From Jeotgalibacillus proteolyticus (GTDB lineage: Bacteria > Bacillota > Bacilli > Bacillales > Jeotgalibacillaceae), in contig NZ_PREZ01000005.1 in NCBI RefSeq assembly GCF_002926065.1, positions 446,703 to 510,702 of the forward strand: a stretch of 64,000 nucleotides of DNA, in the 5' to 3' direction. Positions within the stretch are counted from its first letter, which is position 1; each line of letters begins with the position of its first letter. Below the pieces are notes generated by a model, which was not told the origin of the DNA, made no database searches, and worked only from the letters and a program-made list of their open reading frames with translations. Below, piece after piece: positions 52,259 to 61,908 of this stretch. Made by a program: the position numbers and the translations under genes.

Positions 52259-53279
52259 ATTTTAAAAAATGATCTTCAGCAGCATCCAGCATATCAAAAG
52301 CACCCTCACTTTTATTCGAGAGAACCGAAATCGTTACATAATAAGCGGGATAGTAGGCTGAATGAAAAGAAACACCGGGATCATAGCCCATAATATGATA
52401 CCTGAAAACCGAATCCTCTCTTTTCGTTATCCATATTCCATAGCCATAAAAGTCATCCTCTTCCTCCTGGGAATGAAGCGTCAAAAGCTTCTCTACAGAT
52501 TCTTCTCTTAACAAACTGAATGAAAAAAGAGACGCCCAAAGCTTACTCAGATCCCCCGCTGTCGTAAACGCACCGCCATCTGCTCCTCCTACTCTTGGAA
52601 TCGAGTAAATATTCGTTCTCCAGTTGTCCCCTTCATCAATGTATCCCAGTGCAGTATTACCGGGAAGCTGATCCAACGGGAAGTAGCCTGAGCTTGTCAT
52701 GCCGCATTTAGTGAAAATTTCTTCGCTGATGTAATCTGTAAAACGCCTGCCTGATACTTTCTCAACGATCAATCCGAGTAAAATAAAGCCCGCATTATTA
52801 TAATGAAATTTTTCTCCTGGAGAAAATTTCATTTTCTCGTTTTGAAATAATGGCAGGAAGTCCGTTAAGCTGTTCATTCTGTACATTGGCCGGTCCTTCC
52901 AAAGCTCCTCAAAATCCTCCATTACATCCTCATCAAAATAATCCGGAATGCCTGATGTATGGGTAAGTAAATGATGAATGGTTACTTCGGGATCAAAATG
53001 CGGAAATGACTCATCCAGAACCTCACTCAGCTTTTGATCAAAGCTTAGCTCACCCTGCTCTGCCAGCTGGACAATCGCAATCGCGGTAAATAGCTTGCAG
53101 CCTGATGCAATGCCAAAGCGGGTCTCCTCATTGTTTTCAAGGCTTTCAGAACGATTGGAGTATCCAAACGAACGTTTGATTAAAGGAGTGTTCAATTTCT
53201 CCACCTGGATGACGCCTGAAAACTCAATTTCTTTGGCTGCACTTTCAATTTTACTGCTTTCATGCTTAAAATTTCCCAT
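52257..53279 (-). CDS. Serine hydrolase, beta-lactamase/PBP4-like (class C fold)
   Basis: About 340 residues from ATG 53279, after AACGGGGGA. It has SxxK Ser59-G-C-Lys62, YxN Tyr160-N-N162 in FHYNNAGFILLG, and LLTHTSGIPDYF, all typical of the beta-lactamase/D-alanyl esterase-like family. There is no signal peptide, so the enzyme is cytoplasmic or leaderless. It is more likely an esterase or peptidase than a resistance beta-lactamase. The frame could start 16 codons earlier, at 53327, but that part has no ribosome site. No operon partner. Confidence 0.8.
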   Translation of the reverse strand: MGNFKHESSKIESAAKEIEFSGVIQVEKLNTPLIKRSFGYSNRSESLENNEETRFGIASGCKLFTAIAIVQLAEQGELSFDQKLSEVLDESFPHFDPEVTIHHLLTHTSGIPDYFDEDVMEDFEELWKDRPMYRMNSLTDFLPLFQNEKMKFSPGEKFHYNNAGFILLGLIVEKVSGRRFTDYISEEIFTKCGMTSSGYFPLDQLPGNTALGYIDEGDNWRTNIYSIPRVGGADGGAFTTAGDLSKLWASLFSFSLLREESVEKLLTLHSQEEEDDFYGYGIWITKREDSVFRYHIMGYDPGVSFHSAYYPAYYVTISVLSNKSEGAFDMLDAAEDHFLK

Positions 53280-53472
53280 AGCTGGTCCCCCGTTCCTTTC
53301 TTGTCTTTTACTACTTTCTCGAAACAATGCCGGATTCCTTTTTAATTTCCGAAATAATCAGGCTGATTGATGGGATTTTTTTATTTGTCTTTGAATGCTA
53401 GTAAAAATGAAGATTCCATTACGAGTACAGAACGCCCCCTCCCCTCCAATGCTATAAATAGTTGCTCCGAAA

Positions 53473-53493
53473 TAACAACGTTGTTACTATAAT
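53473..53493 (+). promoter_or_regulatory. Operator and -10 of the LacI gene
   Basis: TAACAACGTTGTTA (53473-53486) is a perfect palindrome directly before TATAAT (53488-53493). The identical palindrome is at 57012-57025. Confidence 0.75.
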
Positions 53494-53543
53494 GATGTGA
53501 ACCCCATCACGGCACCATTTATGCCGGATAGAAGGAGGGCTAT

Positions 53544-54527
53544 ATGAGCGTTACAATTAAGGATATTGCAAGAGCAGCAGGAGTGAGTTATTCAACGGTT
53601 TCAAAAGCACTTCGAAACAGTCCGTTAGTGAAAGAGCCGACCAGGAAGCATATTAAGAAGATTGCCGATCAGCTTGGCTATCAGCCAAACGCCGCCGCAA
53701 GAAGTCTTGTGTCTAAAAAATCCCACACCATTGGAATCGTCTGGCCAACGATCGAGCGTGCAGCACACTCTTCTCTAATTACGAGTATGAATAACCGGCT
53801 TGAACAACTATCCTATACAAGCCTTATTTCCATAAATGAAATGGAATTTGCAATAAATGTTTTTAACCGCTACCGGGTTGATGCTGTCCTAGTTTTTGAT
53901 GATGGCAGTAATCAAGGGCTAAGTCCCTCAAAGGTTCCTGTAGTAAGCTACGGGATTGCAGAATCCTCTCCATTTGTTCCAACAGTCGATGTCCAGCGCA
54001 GAAAAGCAATTTACTTAGCTGCTGAATACCTTCATTCGATTGGGCATACAAAAATCAGTTATTTCGGCGTCATGGATACGCCTGATGTTATGCAAAGGGA
54101 AAAAGCTAAGGGCTTTGATCTGGCAGTCGAAAAGTTTAAGCTCGAAGCGTTTCCGACATTGCATGTCCCCGTTTCAAGTCTTGAATCATACGAGGGTTAT
54201 TTAGCAGCAAAAAAACTTATGCAGCAGGAGGTTAAGCCAACAGCGATCATCAGCAGCAGTCATGATTTAACAAAAGGGATTTTAAGGGCTTTTCAGGAAC
54301 TGAATGTCTCTGTCCCAGAAGATATGTCTTTTATCAGTTACGATACAATCCCTGAAGTGAACGAGCTGGAGGTCCCAATTTCAACTGTTGGGGTCCCGCT
54401 GGAGATCATCACGGAAAAGCTTACAGAGGCTTTAATGGATGTTGTTGTTGAACACGACTCTAAGGAGAACATCATTTATTTGGAGCCCGGGCTTTCTCTC
54501 CGGAATTCCTGCAAGCCTTTTACCTAA
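53544..54527 (+). CDS. LacI-family regulator of neighbouring transporter genes
   Basis: This 327-residue protein has a LacI helix-turn-helix (TIKDIARAAGVSYSTVSKALR, residues 4-24), hinge LGYQPNAAARSL, and an effector domain (HTIGIVWPTIERAAHSSLI..., SFISYDTIPEVNELEVPIST). AGAAGGAGGG precedes the start. A perfect operator lies in its own promoter and a second identical copy in the promoter of the MATE-like gene at 56908. It therefore probably autoregulates and controls that transporter and perhaps the auxin-efflux-like gene in between. The effector is unknown. Confidence 0.9.
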   Translation: MSVTIKDIARAAGVSYSTVSKALRNSPLVKEPTRKHIKKIADQLGYQPNAAARSLVSKKSHTIGIVWPTIERAAHSSLITSMNNRLEQLSYTSLISINEMEFAINVFNRYRVDAVLVFDDGSNQGLSPSKVPVVSYGIAESSPFVPTVDVQRRKAIYLAAEYLHSIGHTKISYFGVMDTPDVMQREKAKGFDLAVEKFKLEAFPTLHVPVSSLESYEGYLAAKKLMQQEVKPTAIISSSHDLTKGILRAFQELNVSVPEDMSFISYDTIPEVNELEVPISTVGVPLEIITEKLTEALMDVVVEHDSKENIIYLEPGLSLRNSCKPFT

Positions 54528-54567
54528 TTTTCAGGAATCAGGATGAGTAAAGGCAGCGACAACCCCT

Positions 54568-55491
54568 CTAGCCGAATAAAATATGTGAAAAATAGATTGT
54601 CAGTGTCACAGTAAACATACTAAAAACAGTAGATGCCATAACGATTTGAGCGGCAAGCTCCGGTTCACTGCGGTATTCCTGTGCAATAATGGCACTGTTC
54701 ACCGAGGTCGGCACGCTTGAGGTAATGAAAAGCGCCTGAGCTAAAATTCCTTCATACCCGAGCAGCGTGATAATAATCAACCCAATTACCGGGCCCATAA
54801 TTAAACGGGCAAAAAGAGTGACATAGACAATGAACAGCTTCGGCTTAAATGTCAGCTGAGCTACCTGCGCTCCCAATGTTAAAAGAGCGATCGCTATTAA
54901 TGCATCAGCCATATATTCACCAGGCTTAATTAAAAAGACTGGAACCTGTACAGACGCTGCGTTCAGGGCAAGTCCCAGCACCATCGCCCAAATAACAGGC
55001 ATTCGAAGAAGCCCCAGCAGCGCTTTTAGGCGCCCTGCATCAGCAGCCCTCAGTGTGAAAACACCATAGGAATACGCAAGGACACTTTGAAAAGTCATGA
55101 CCATCACCTGCACAGTCATCGCAAATGGATCCTGTTTAAATACAAGATCATTTACCGGGATCCCGTAATTTCCTGAATTAAACAGAAGGATGCTATTTGT
55201 AAACACCCCTTTTTTCCCCTTGCTATATCCCCCAATCGCTGATATTCCCTGAGCAAGCAAATAAAGCGAGATGACAAACAGTCCGAAAAAAACCAGCACA
55301 TTAAGTAAAAGATCACCAGAAAAAGATGATTCATAAAGACGGACTAATACAAAGCCTGGACTCAGAAAATAGATATTCAGCTTCGCCAGTGTATAGAGGT
55401 TCAATTCAAATGCTTTATGCATCCATGCGCCTAGTCCAACCAGAATAAAGATTGGCAAAAGAATATTTAAAAAGATAAAAATCATTTCCAT
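54568..55491 (-). CDS. AEC-family (auxin efflux carrier-like) transporter
   Basis: This 307-residue protein has about 10 TMs. The opening is FIFLNILLPIFILVGLGAWMHKAF, with the N-terminal conserved ...NSILLFNSGNYGIPVNDLVF and C-terminal FITSSVPTSVNSAIIAQEY. Members export or import organic acids such as malate. It lies 110 bp downstream of the MATE-like gene on the same strand and convergent with the LacI gene. A shared transcript from the operator-bearing promoter at 57012 is plausible. No terminator is obvious in that gap. Confidence 0.85.
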   Translation of the reverse strand: MEMIFIFLNILLPIFILVGLGAWMHKAFELNLYTLAKLNIYFLSPGFVLVRLYESSFSGDLLLNVLVFFGLFVISLYLLAQGISAIGGYSKGKKGVFTNSILLFNSGNYGIPVNDLVFKQDPFAMTVQVMVMTFQSVLAYSYGVFTLRAADAGRLKALLGLLRMPVIWAMVLGLALNAASVQVPVFLIKPGEYMADALIAIALLTLGAQVAQLTFKPKLFIVYVTLFARLIMGPVIGLIIITLLGYEGILAQALFITSSVPTSVNSAIIAQEYRSEPELAAQIVMASTVFSMFTVTLTIYFSHILFG

Positions 55492-55600
55492 TGCTCGTTC
55501 ATCCTCTTCTTATCGAGAAAAGACTTCGTTTGCGAAAGAGCACCAAAACTATTTCTCTTATATTTTAATTTGCACCGTACCGCCCCTTATTTTAAAGCGC

Positions 55601-56908
55601 TCAATCCGAAGCCAAACTGCGCTTTCCTTTAACTGCATGCATTACGATGGCAATAACGATAAGCAGACCGGTCAGCTCACCTAAGGAAGCGGCAAGAGCC
55701 CCATTTATTCCATTGAGCTGAGGATATAATGCAACAAGCAGGAAAACTGAAACACAAACCACGAGCATATTTCCAATCTGTGCTGCAAGCATTCTCCTTG
55801 TCATCCGTTGAAGCATTAAGAAACCATTGAGAAAATCAACCCAGGGGAATACAAGGGTCTTAATAATAAAAAATTTTAAAACAGCAAGGGTTGCTAAAGA
55901 AAGTGATTCATCAGCTCCCATCACAGTCTCCATAAACCAGAAGCCAGCCGGGGTGTAGCACAGAATGATAAGCGAGATCGCCGGAAGAAGGCTGACTGGC
56001 GTAAAAAAGATAATAACCTTTCTTTTATTTTTCTGGTAAAGCTGCAGAACCAGCTGGTGTGTGTACATAAAAAAGCTAAGAAGCATGATGGTAATGCTGT
56101 AGGCAAGAGCAAATGATGCAATGCTCAGCTCAATTTCATTTGATTGAGCAAGAAAAACATAAATGACAGGAATCAGGATTGTTTGTATGACAAAATAAAA
56201 AACAAGCGGAAAATAAAAATTGGCGATTTCTTTGTTTTTTAATTCCTTCCTTTTTTCAGGATAATGCGTTTTTAATAATTCTTTGCCCTTCCACACACTG
56301 ATCAGGCATTCAATCATCATTCCAATTAGAAAGATCCATGCACCGGTCATACTTGTTACATAGCCAAAGAGCACAAATAAGTAGGATGCCAGAAACATAG
56401 CAAAAAGCCGGATCACAACCATAATAGACAGCCATTGTGTTGCTAATTGCTTAATAATAATACCCTGATAAATCCCTCTGATTCCTGAAAAAATGATAAC
56501 GAGTACAGTTACTTTAAAGGTAGTTGAAATTGTGGTCACCATATTTTCATGCGCATTAAACAGCCGAATGTAAACCCAATCCTCTAGGGGCGTAAAAGAC
56601 ATCAGCATACTCAAAGCAATAATAATACCAATGACGATGAACATAAATTTGTTTAATTTCTTAAAAGCTGTAATATCCTTAACAAGCGTAGAGCATGTCT
56701 GTCTAAAAACAATAATCGGCCTTTCAATAATTCCAAATAATGAAATGGCAACAGCGTAGCAGGCGATAATAAAGGCTGCGTCCTCCCCCCTGCTCAGGGT
56801 GCCATTAATAATAACGTGGGTAATTGAGGTTAAGCTGGCTGAAAAGCCAAGCGGAACAAAAAATGCCGCTAATTCCCTGTAGGTAAATTGATTTTCCCTG
56901 GCCCCCAT
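55601..56908 (-). CDS. MOP/MATE-like multidrug or polysaccharide-type transporter
   Basis: This protein of about 435 residues has 12 TMs and a MATE/ANKH-like layout (TYRELAAFFVPLGFSASLTSITHVIINGTLSRGEDA..., YVTSMTGAWIFLIGMMIE). It begins at ATG 56908 with GAAGGAAGGG upstream. The frame extends 11 codons further. It belongs to the MOP exporter superfamily, where progressive-ankylosis-like bacterial members have no known substrate. A promoter with the LacI-type palindrome over its start site lies about 100 bp upstream, linking it to the regulator at 53544. Confidence 0.8.
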   Translation of the reverse strand: MGARENQFTYRELAAFFVPLGFSASLTSITHVIINGTLSRGEDAAFIIACYAVAISLFGIIERPIIVFRQTCSTLVKDITAFKKLNKFMFIVIGIIIALSMLMSFTPLEDWVYIRLFNAHENMVTTISTTFKVTVLVIIFSGIRGIYQGIIIKQLATQWLSIMVVIRLFAMFLASYLFVLFGYVTSMTGAWIFLIGMMIECLISVWKGKELLKTHYPEKRKELKNKEIANFYFPLVFYFVIQTILIPVIYVFLAQSNEIELSIASFALAYSITIMLLSFFMYTHQLVLQLYQKNKRKVIIFFTPVSLLPAISLIILCYTPAGFWFMETVMGADESLSLATLAVLKFFIIKTLVFPWVDFLNGFLMLQRMTRRMLAAQIGNMLVVCVSVFLLVALYPQLNGINGALAASLGELTGLLIVIAIVMHAVKGKRSLASD

Positions 56909-57011
56909 TTGATTCCCTTCCTTCAGTCCTTTTTTAATCAACCGTATTCATTCCGGGAGCATTCTGAAAATAATATGTAATCCCTCTTGTTTTAAAAGGG
57001 ATAGTTAAAAA

Positions 57012-57059
57012 TAACAACGTTGTTATTTTAGTATATACATTTTTTAAGGTTATTTCAAA
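57012..57059 (-). promoter_or_regulatory. Promoter and operator of the MATE-like gene
   Basis: On the minus strand TTGAAA (57059-57054), an 18-nt spacer, then TATACT (57035-57030). The palindrome TAACAACGTTGTTA (57012-57025) is over the start site, and the symmetry extends into A/T-rich flanks. Confidence 0.75.
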
Positions 57060-57159
57060 CCCATTAACTGACCGGAATGCCGGGCTAACTCTACTAAAAT
57101 TCAGGTGTAGACCCTTCATTCAGGGCCTCCTATTAAGAAACAAATGGTTTTTAAAAATG

Positions 57160-57190
57160 AAAAAAAGTTGAGACAACTATGTGCCTCAAC
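57160..57190 (-). terminator. Terminator of the FAD oxidoreductase gene
   Basis: GTTGAGGCACATAGTTGTCTCAAC followed by seven T on the minus strand. Confidence 0.85.
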
Positions 57191-57200
57191 CTCGTTCCTC

Positions 57201-57215
57201 CGGTTCACTGCGCTA
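57201..57215 (+). repeat. Truncated end of a type A structured repeat
   Basis: CCGGTTCACTGCGCT equals the left end of the copy at 35543. The rest is missing. Confidence 0.5.
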
Positions 57216-57218
57216 AAC

Positions 57219-58427
57219 TTACGATAATCGTGATAAGGAGAACATTTCTGCCTCCTCATTTTCTTCCCCTTGAAGCATTTCACCTAATAGCCTTGCTCCA
57301 AGCTTGCAGTAGAGGACTCCATTGACCCCGAAACCAAGGCAATAATAAACGTTTTCTTTTTCCGGATCCGGTCCAATTAGCGGGAGCCCATCCTTTATTC
57401 CTCCAAATTGCGTACTCCATGCATGGGATACCTTAAGATTTAAGGCTGGAAAATGCTCTTTTATTCTCTCAAGCAGTCTTTCACCCTTTTCCTCAAGCTT
57501 CTGTGCATTCAGGGAAGTCACCCCTTCTTCCTCATCAAGTCCTCCAGCAATGATCCGGTTATCCTCAGTCGTTCTCATATAAAAATAAGGTCTTTTTGTT
57601 TCCCATATTAATGCCTGATAGGTCCAGTCAGCTAAGTTTTCAACCGGTGCTGTTGCAATGGCGAATGTTTCTTTCAGTTCAGCAACCGATCGATTTTCGA
57701 AAGGAAATGACTGATAGCCTGTTGAGTAAATGACCTTTTTCGCAAGAATTTTTGTGCCGTTGGAGGCAACAAAGCATTGATGCTCTCCTTCCGTTCCTTC
57801 TGCAGTTACTTCGGTATGCTCATATATTTCTACGCCGCGTGAATGGGCTGTCTTAATTAAGGAATGAACCAATCTTAACGGGTTTACTTCCGCGTTACCA
57901 TGAATCATCAAGGCTGCCGGTTTTTCAAAGCCAAACAGCTCCTTTATTTTATCCTGCGTATAATATTCAACTTCAAAGTCGTGCTTGCTGAGAATTTCGT
58001 ATTCCTTCTTTAATTTTTCTACATCTGCCTCATTGCTTGCATAGTTCAAACCGGGTCTGCGGACAAAATCAACCCGCTCCGTTAATGTCCCGGAAACCTT
58101 TTGCAGCTCCTGGATTGCTTCAAGACAGAGGGAATAAAAATGAACCGCCTTCTCTTCACCCAATTCTTCCGCTAACTCATGCAGCATTAAGTTGCTGGAA
58201 TAATGAAGCAGACCGGTGTTTGTTAAGGAACTTCCGCTTCCGATCGTCCCCTTTTCAACCACAACGGTTTTTAAAGCCGTTTGAGATAGCTCTTCTGCGC
58301 ATAGAGATCCTGCAATGCCCCCTCCCACTATTAACACATCACATGTGACCTCTTCTTCAAGTGTGGGATATTTTTTTATTTCTGCTGCTGTTTCAGGCCA
58401 ATAAGGTCTTCCGGCATGTAGCTTCAT
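57219..58427 (-). CDS. FAD-dependent oxidoreductase, DAO family
   Basis: This 402-residue protein has the FAD dinucleotide motif VLIVGGGIAGSLCAEEL (residues 31-47), GSGSSLTNTGLLHYSSN, and a C-terminal HAWSTQFGGIKDGLPLIG, typical of the D-amino-acid-oxidase/glycine oxidase/gamma-glutamylputrescine oxidase group. The substrate amine is unknown. AGGAGGAACAAG precedes the ATG. It is monocistronic with a strong terminator. There is no N-terminal signal, so it is cytoplasmic. Confidence 0.85.
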   Translation of the reverse strand: MKLHAGRPYWPETAAEIKKYPTLEEEVTCDVLIVGGGIAGSLCAEELSQTALKTVVVEKGTIGSGSSLTNTGLLHYSSNLMLHELAEELGEEKAVHFYSLCLEAIQELQKVSGTLTERVDFVRRPGLNYASNEADVEKLKKEYEILSKHDFEVEYYTQDKIKELFGFEKPAALMIHGNAEVNPLRLVHSLIKTAHSRGVEIYEHTEVTAEGTEGEHQCFVASNGTKILAKKVIYSTGYQSFPFENRSVAELKETFAIATAPVENLADWTYQALIWETKRPYFYMRTTEDNRIIAGGLDEEEGVTSLNAQKLEEKGERLLERIKEHFPALNLKVSHAWSTQFGGIKDGLPLIGPDPEKENVYYCLGFGVNGVLYCKLGARLLGEMLQGEENEEAEMFSLSRLS

Positions 58428-58701
58428 TTCTTGTTCCTCCTACTTATTCGGTTGGCATTGTACAACAATTGCTGTTAAAAATGCTGTTAAAAAATCATTC
58501 GGGTAAAGGGCAGGTTTTACGTCCTTGATTTTATTATGCCGGAATTTATTTTTTAAAAATAGACAGTGAAAAAATTTTTATATAATGGTGAAATTACTAG
58601 ACATACTATTGCCTGTATTTACCCAAACATTCATATTTCATGCTTCTTCATTAAAGGTTTTTGTTATAATCGTGAAAGATGATTTATAAGGAGCTTGTTG
58701 A

Positions 58702-60335
58702 ATGTCTTTGCCATTGAAAGTATATTGGGGAATTGCTTTCTCCGTTTTTCTCATTTTATTTACCTTTATTTTAACGTTTATTACCGTTCACCTGACAAAC
58801 AGTTATATAAAAGAAGATAAGGGCAAGGGTTTGTCCAACTTATCTTTGCAGATTGCTAATAACCTCGACCGCTATATGTGGAGCAGGTACAGCGAAATTA
58901 CGATTTTAAGTAAGCTTGACAGCCTTCACTCCAATGACTCTATTAGCGATAAACGGGAGATTCTTAATCGTGTGCAAGAGGAAATACCCGCTTTTTCCTG
59001 GATCGGTATCACAGATGAATCCGGCATGATCGAAGCTTCGACCTCAGGGCTTCTGGAGAATCAAACTATTTCTGAGCGCCCTGTTTTTATAGAAGCCCGT
59101 GAAGGTCCATTCATAGGAGATGTTCATGAAGCTTTATTGCTGAATGATTTATTGCCAAGACCTGATGGCGGAAAACTTGAGCTGGTGGATATCAGTGTCC
59201 CTTTAGTGAACACCTCAGGCGACTTTAAGGGCGTTTTGGCTGCACATTTGAGCTGGGAGTGGGCGAGAGAGGTTCAGTCTTCGATCATCAACCCTTACAT
59301 TGACAGCGGAGAGGAAATGGAGGTTTTTATCCTCAGCTCAACGGATCAGCGGGTAATCCTTGGACCTGAATCATATATTGGCCAGACTCTTCCATTTACC
59401 GATCTGACAAAATCAAACCTCACTAATGGCTGGGAGGTTGAGACCTGGGAGGATGATCAGAGCTTTTTGACCGGCTATTCCCAAAACAATATTAGCCTTA
59501 ATTATCCCGGGCTCGAATGGACCGTTTTAATTCGTCAGCCTGAAAAAGCGGCCTATACTGCTGCTCATCATTTAAGTATCGTTATTTTAATCAGCGGGAT
59601 CATCAGTGCCGCTATTTTTGCTCTGATTGGCTTTAGGGTGGCAGGGAAAATTGCCAAGCCGCTTCACCGGATCACACAGCAGGCGGAGCTTTACACTAAG
59701 GGAAACAGTGCAAATTTCATCCCCTTTAAAACGGATATTAAAGAAATTGAAGAGCTTTCCAGTTCCCTTCAGACCTTAATTAATACACTTGGTGTAACGG
59801 AATCGAACCTTTTAAAAATGGAAGGAATCGCTTACCGGGATGCCCTGACTAATCTGCCAAACCGGATTTCACTGGAGCTCACTGCGGATGAATTGCTGAA
59901 ACTGCTAAACTTGAGGGGCACAAACTTGCTTTTTTCTATATCGATCTGGACCGCTTTAAGCAGGTAAATGATACACTCGGTCATCAGGCTGGTGATCTTC
60001 TCTTGAAGCATGTAGCTGAAGTATTCCGAAAAGAGCTGACGGAAAATGCCTTTATTTCAAGAATCGGCGGTGATGAGTTTATTCTTCTGCTTCCTTTAAC
60101 AGAGCATTCGAAGAAGGATCTTCAGGCGCTTGCACAGAATTTAATTGAAAAAATTAATGTACCCATTATGTTAAAGGGGAAATTGACACAAATAGGCTGC
60201 AGTATCGGGATTTCCATTTTTCCTGACAATGAATTTAATGATTTTCATACACTAATTTCGTATGCAGATCAGGCCTTGTATGCATCTAAAGAAGCTGGAA
60301 AAAACAGAGTGACGTTTTACTCTAAATTTGATTAG
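58702..60335 (+). pseudogene. Frameshifted Cache-HAMP-GGDEF diguanylate cyclase
   Basis: The first part (58702-59967) encodes a TM (VYWGIAFSVFLILFTFILTF), a Cache-like extracellular domain, a second TM (IVILISGIISAAIFALIGF), HAMP, and the start of GGDEF (YRDALTNLPNRISLEL). The frame then goes wrong near 59893-59915. The next frame reads EGHKLAFFYIDLDRFKQ, then GHQAGDLLLKHVAEV, SRIGGDEFILLLP and on to 60335. The shift equals one missing base. GGDEF itself is intact and no RxxD inhibitory site is visible. It would have made c-di-GMP in response to an outside signal. A sequencing error is also possible. Confidence 0.8.
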
Positions 60336-60468
60336 AGTAGAGTCTGCTCTTGCTTCAGGCATTTTAGTATCGGATGGGAATAAAACTTGATAAACTGGTA
60401 AATGATTTAAGGAAAGACGTAATTTCTCCCTGTTCCTTCTATCAATTTCAAGGAAAGCAGCTGGTTTT

Positions 60469-61482
60469 ATGACCGATTCTCTTAGTAAAGTAAAATTATC
60501 CGTATTGGATTTATCGCCAATTGTTGCCGGAGCTACAGCAGCAGATGCATTTAAAAATACACTCTCTCTTGCACAATATACTGAAAAGCTCGGCTATAAT
60601 CGCTTTTGGCTTGCGGAGCATCATAATATGCCCTTTATCGCAAGCTCTGCAACCTCTGTTTTAATTGGACATGTCGCTGCAGGCACAGAAAGAATCAGGG
60701 TCGGATCAGGGGGTATTATGCTTCCCAATCACTCCCCATTAATTATTGCGGAGCATTTCGGAACGCTTGAATCCCTTTTCCCGGGACGCATTGATCTAGG
60801 ACTTGGCCGCGCGCCAGGAACGGATCAGCGGACTGCTTATGCCCTGCGCAGAAGCAGAAATAACGGGCAGGATTTCCCTGAGCTTCTTGATGAGCTTAGA
60901 GCGTATTTTGATCCCTCACTTTCAGAGGACAGCCGACCGGTAAAAGCAGTGCCTGGTGAAAATTTAAACATTCCGATCTGGCTTCTTGGCTCAAGCGGCT
61001 TCAGCGCGCAGCTTGCAGGACAGCTTGGACTGCCGTTTTCATTTGCCAGCCATTTTTCACCCGATAATACACTGCCGGCACTTGATTTATACCGGCGTTC
61101 CTTTACTCCATCAAAGGATCTTTCAGCGCCTTACGCAATGGTCGGGGTAAATGTTATTGCGGCTGAAACAGATGAGCGTGCCCACTATCTTGCTTCAACG
61201 CTGCAGCAGCAATTTTTAAACCTGATTCGCAACACGGAGTCCCCTCTTCCTCCTCCTGTTGAGAATATGGATGAAATCTGGTCTGATTATGAAAAAGCAG
61301 CCCTGCAGCAGCAGCTAGGCTCCTCCATTATCGGCAGCAAGGAAACAGTTAAAGAAAAGCTTCAGCAGTTTGCAGAGGAAACTCAGGCAGACGAACTGAT
61401 GGTTGTCTCTCAAATTTATGACCATGAAGAAAGGCTCAGATCCTTTGAAATCGTGGCAGAAATAATTGAGGAAAGTAAATAA
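60469..61482 (+). CDS. LLM-class (luciferase-like) flavin-dependent monooxygenase
   Basis: This 337-residue protein has [93 protein letters not shown] and a C-terminal [20 protein letters not shown]. These are typical of the MsnO8/YwcH-type luciferase-like monooxygenase family, which uses FMNH2 and O2. The substrate is unknown. AAGGAAAGC is upstream of the ATG at 60469. A terminator follows. It is independent of the frameshifted gene before it. Confidence 0.92.
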   Translation: MTDSLSKVKLSVLDLSPIVAGATAADAFKNTLSLAQYTEKLGYNRFWLAEHHNMPFIASSATSVLIGHVAAGTERIRVGSGGIMLPNHSPLIIAEHFGTLESLFPGRIDLGLGRAPGTDQRTAYALRRSRNNGQDFPELLDELRAYFDPSLSEDSRPVKAVPGENLNIPIWLLGSSGFSAQLAGQLGLPFSFASHFSPDNTLPALDLYRRSFTPSKDLSAPYAMVGVNVIAAETDERAHYLASTLQQQFLNLIRNTESPLPPPVENMDEIWSDYEKAALQQQLGSSIIGSKETVKEKLQQFAEETQADELMVVSQIYDHEERLRSFEIVAEIIEESK

Positions 61483-61523
61483 TAAAAAGCCGCTCGCTAT
61501 CTATTAGCTGAGCGGTTTTTAAA
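61483..61523. terminator. Bidirectional terminator
   Basis: AAAAAGCCGCTC ... GAGCGGTTTTT hairpin after the LLM gene. Confidence 0.85.
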
Positions 61524-61524
61524 T

Positions 61525-61746
61525 TTAGTTTTGGTTTGATTCGTCTTTTATTTCACTGCGCATGCTGTCAATGCTGTCATTTCTGCGCTCATTTTTTCTT
61601 TTAATGGCTTCCTTTTCTTTGTCATTAGAAAAGACCATCGTTTCTTCTGCTGCCTCAATGTTTTCCAGTGTGTTTTGTACCATTTCTTTTAGTTTTTCTG
61701 CATTGTCTGAACGGTCATCAGGGTTCGGTCTGTTGTGCTGTGTCAT
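61525..61746 (-). CDS. tlp: Small acid-soluble spore protein Tlp
   Basis: This 73-residue hydrophilic protein reads [22 protein letters not shown]..., [38 protein letters not shown], a clear match to Tlp (thioredoxin-like spore protein) of Bacillus. It is made in the forespore and is sigma-G-controlled in B. subtilis. AAAAGGAGGAACCAGC precedes ATG 61746. The frame extends 11 codons upstream, which is not used. It supports a spore-forming host. A GAATA at the right distance is seen upstream, but the -10 is poor, so I do not call the sigma-G promoter. Confidence 0.93.
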   Translation of the reverse strand: MTQHNRPNPDDRSDNAEKLKEMVQNTLENIEAAEETMVFSNDKEKEAIKRKNERRNDSIDSMRSEIKDESNQN

Positions 61747-61908
61747 GCTGGTTCCTCCTTTTAATAGGGTTTCTTGCACCTTGTAGCTTCCCCATGCAGT
61801 TGATTTTTATTCTTAAAAAATGTAAAGTCCTCCTTCTTCGTACTACTTGAATTGTATAAAGAAAATAAGGTATCTTGAAAGCACAATGAATTAAGAGGAG
61901 TATCAATT

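Noticed and set aside
59893..59945. Programmed -1 frameshift in the GGDEF gene
   Set aside because: The T6 run (CTTTTTTC) does not form an X-XXY-YYZ slippery site in the zero frame, and the downstream frame is already coding-like before it (EGHKLAFF). A simple one-base deletion fits better.
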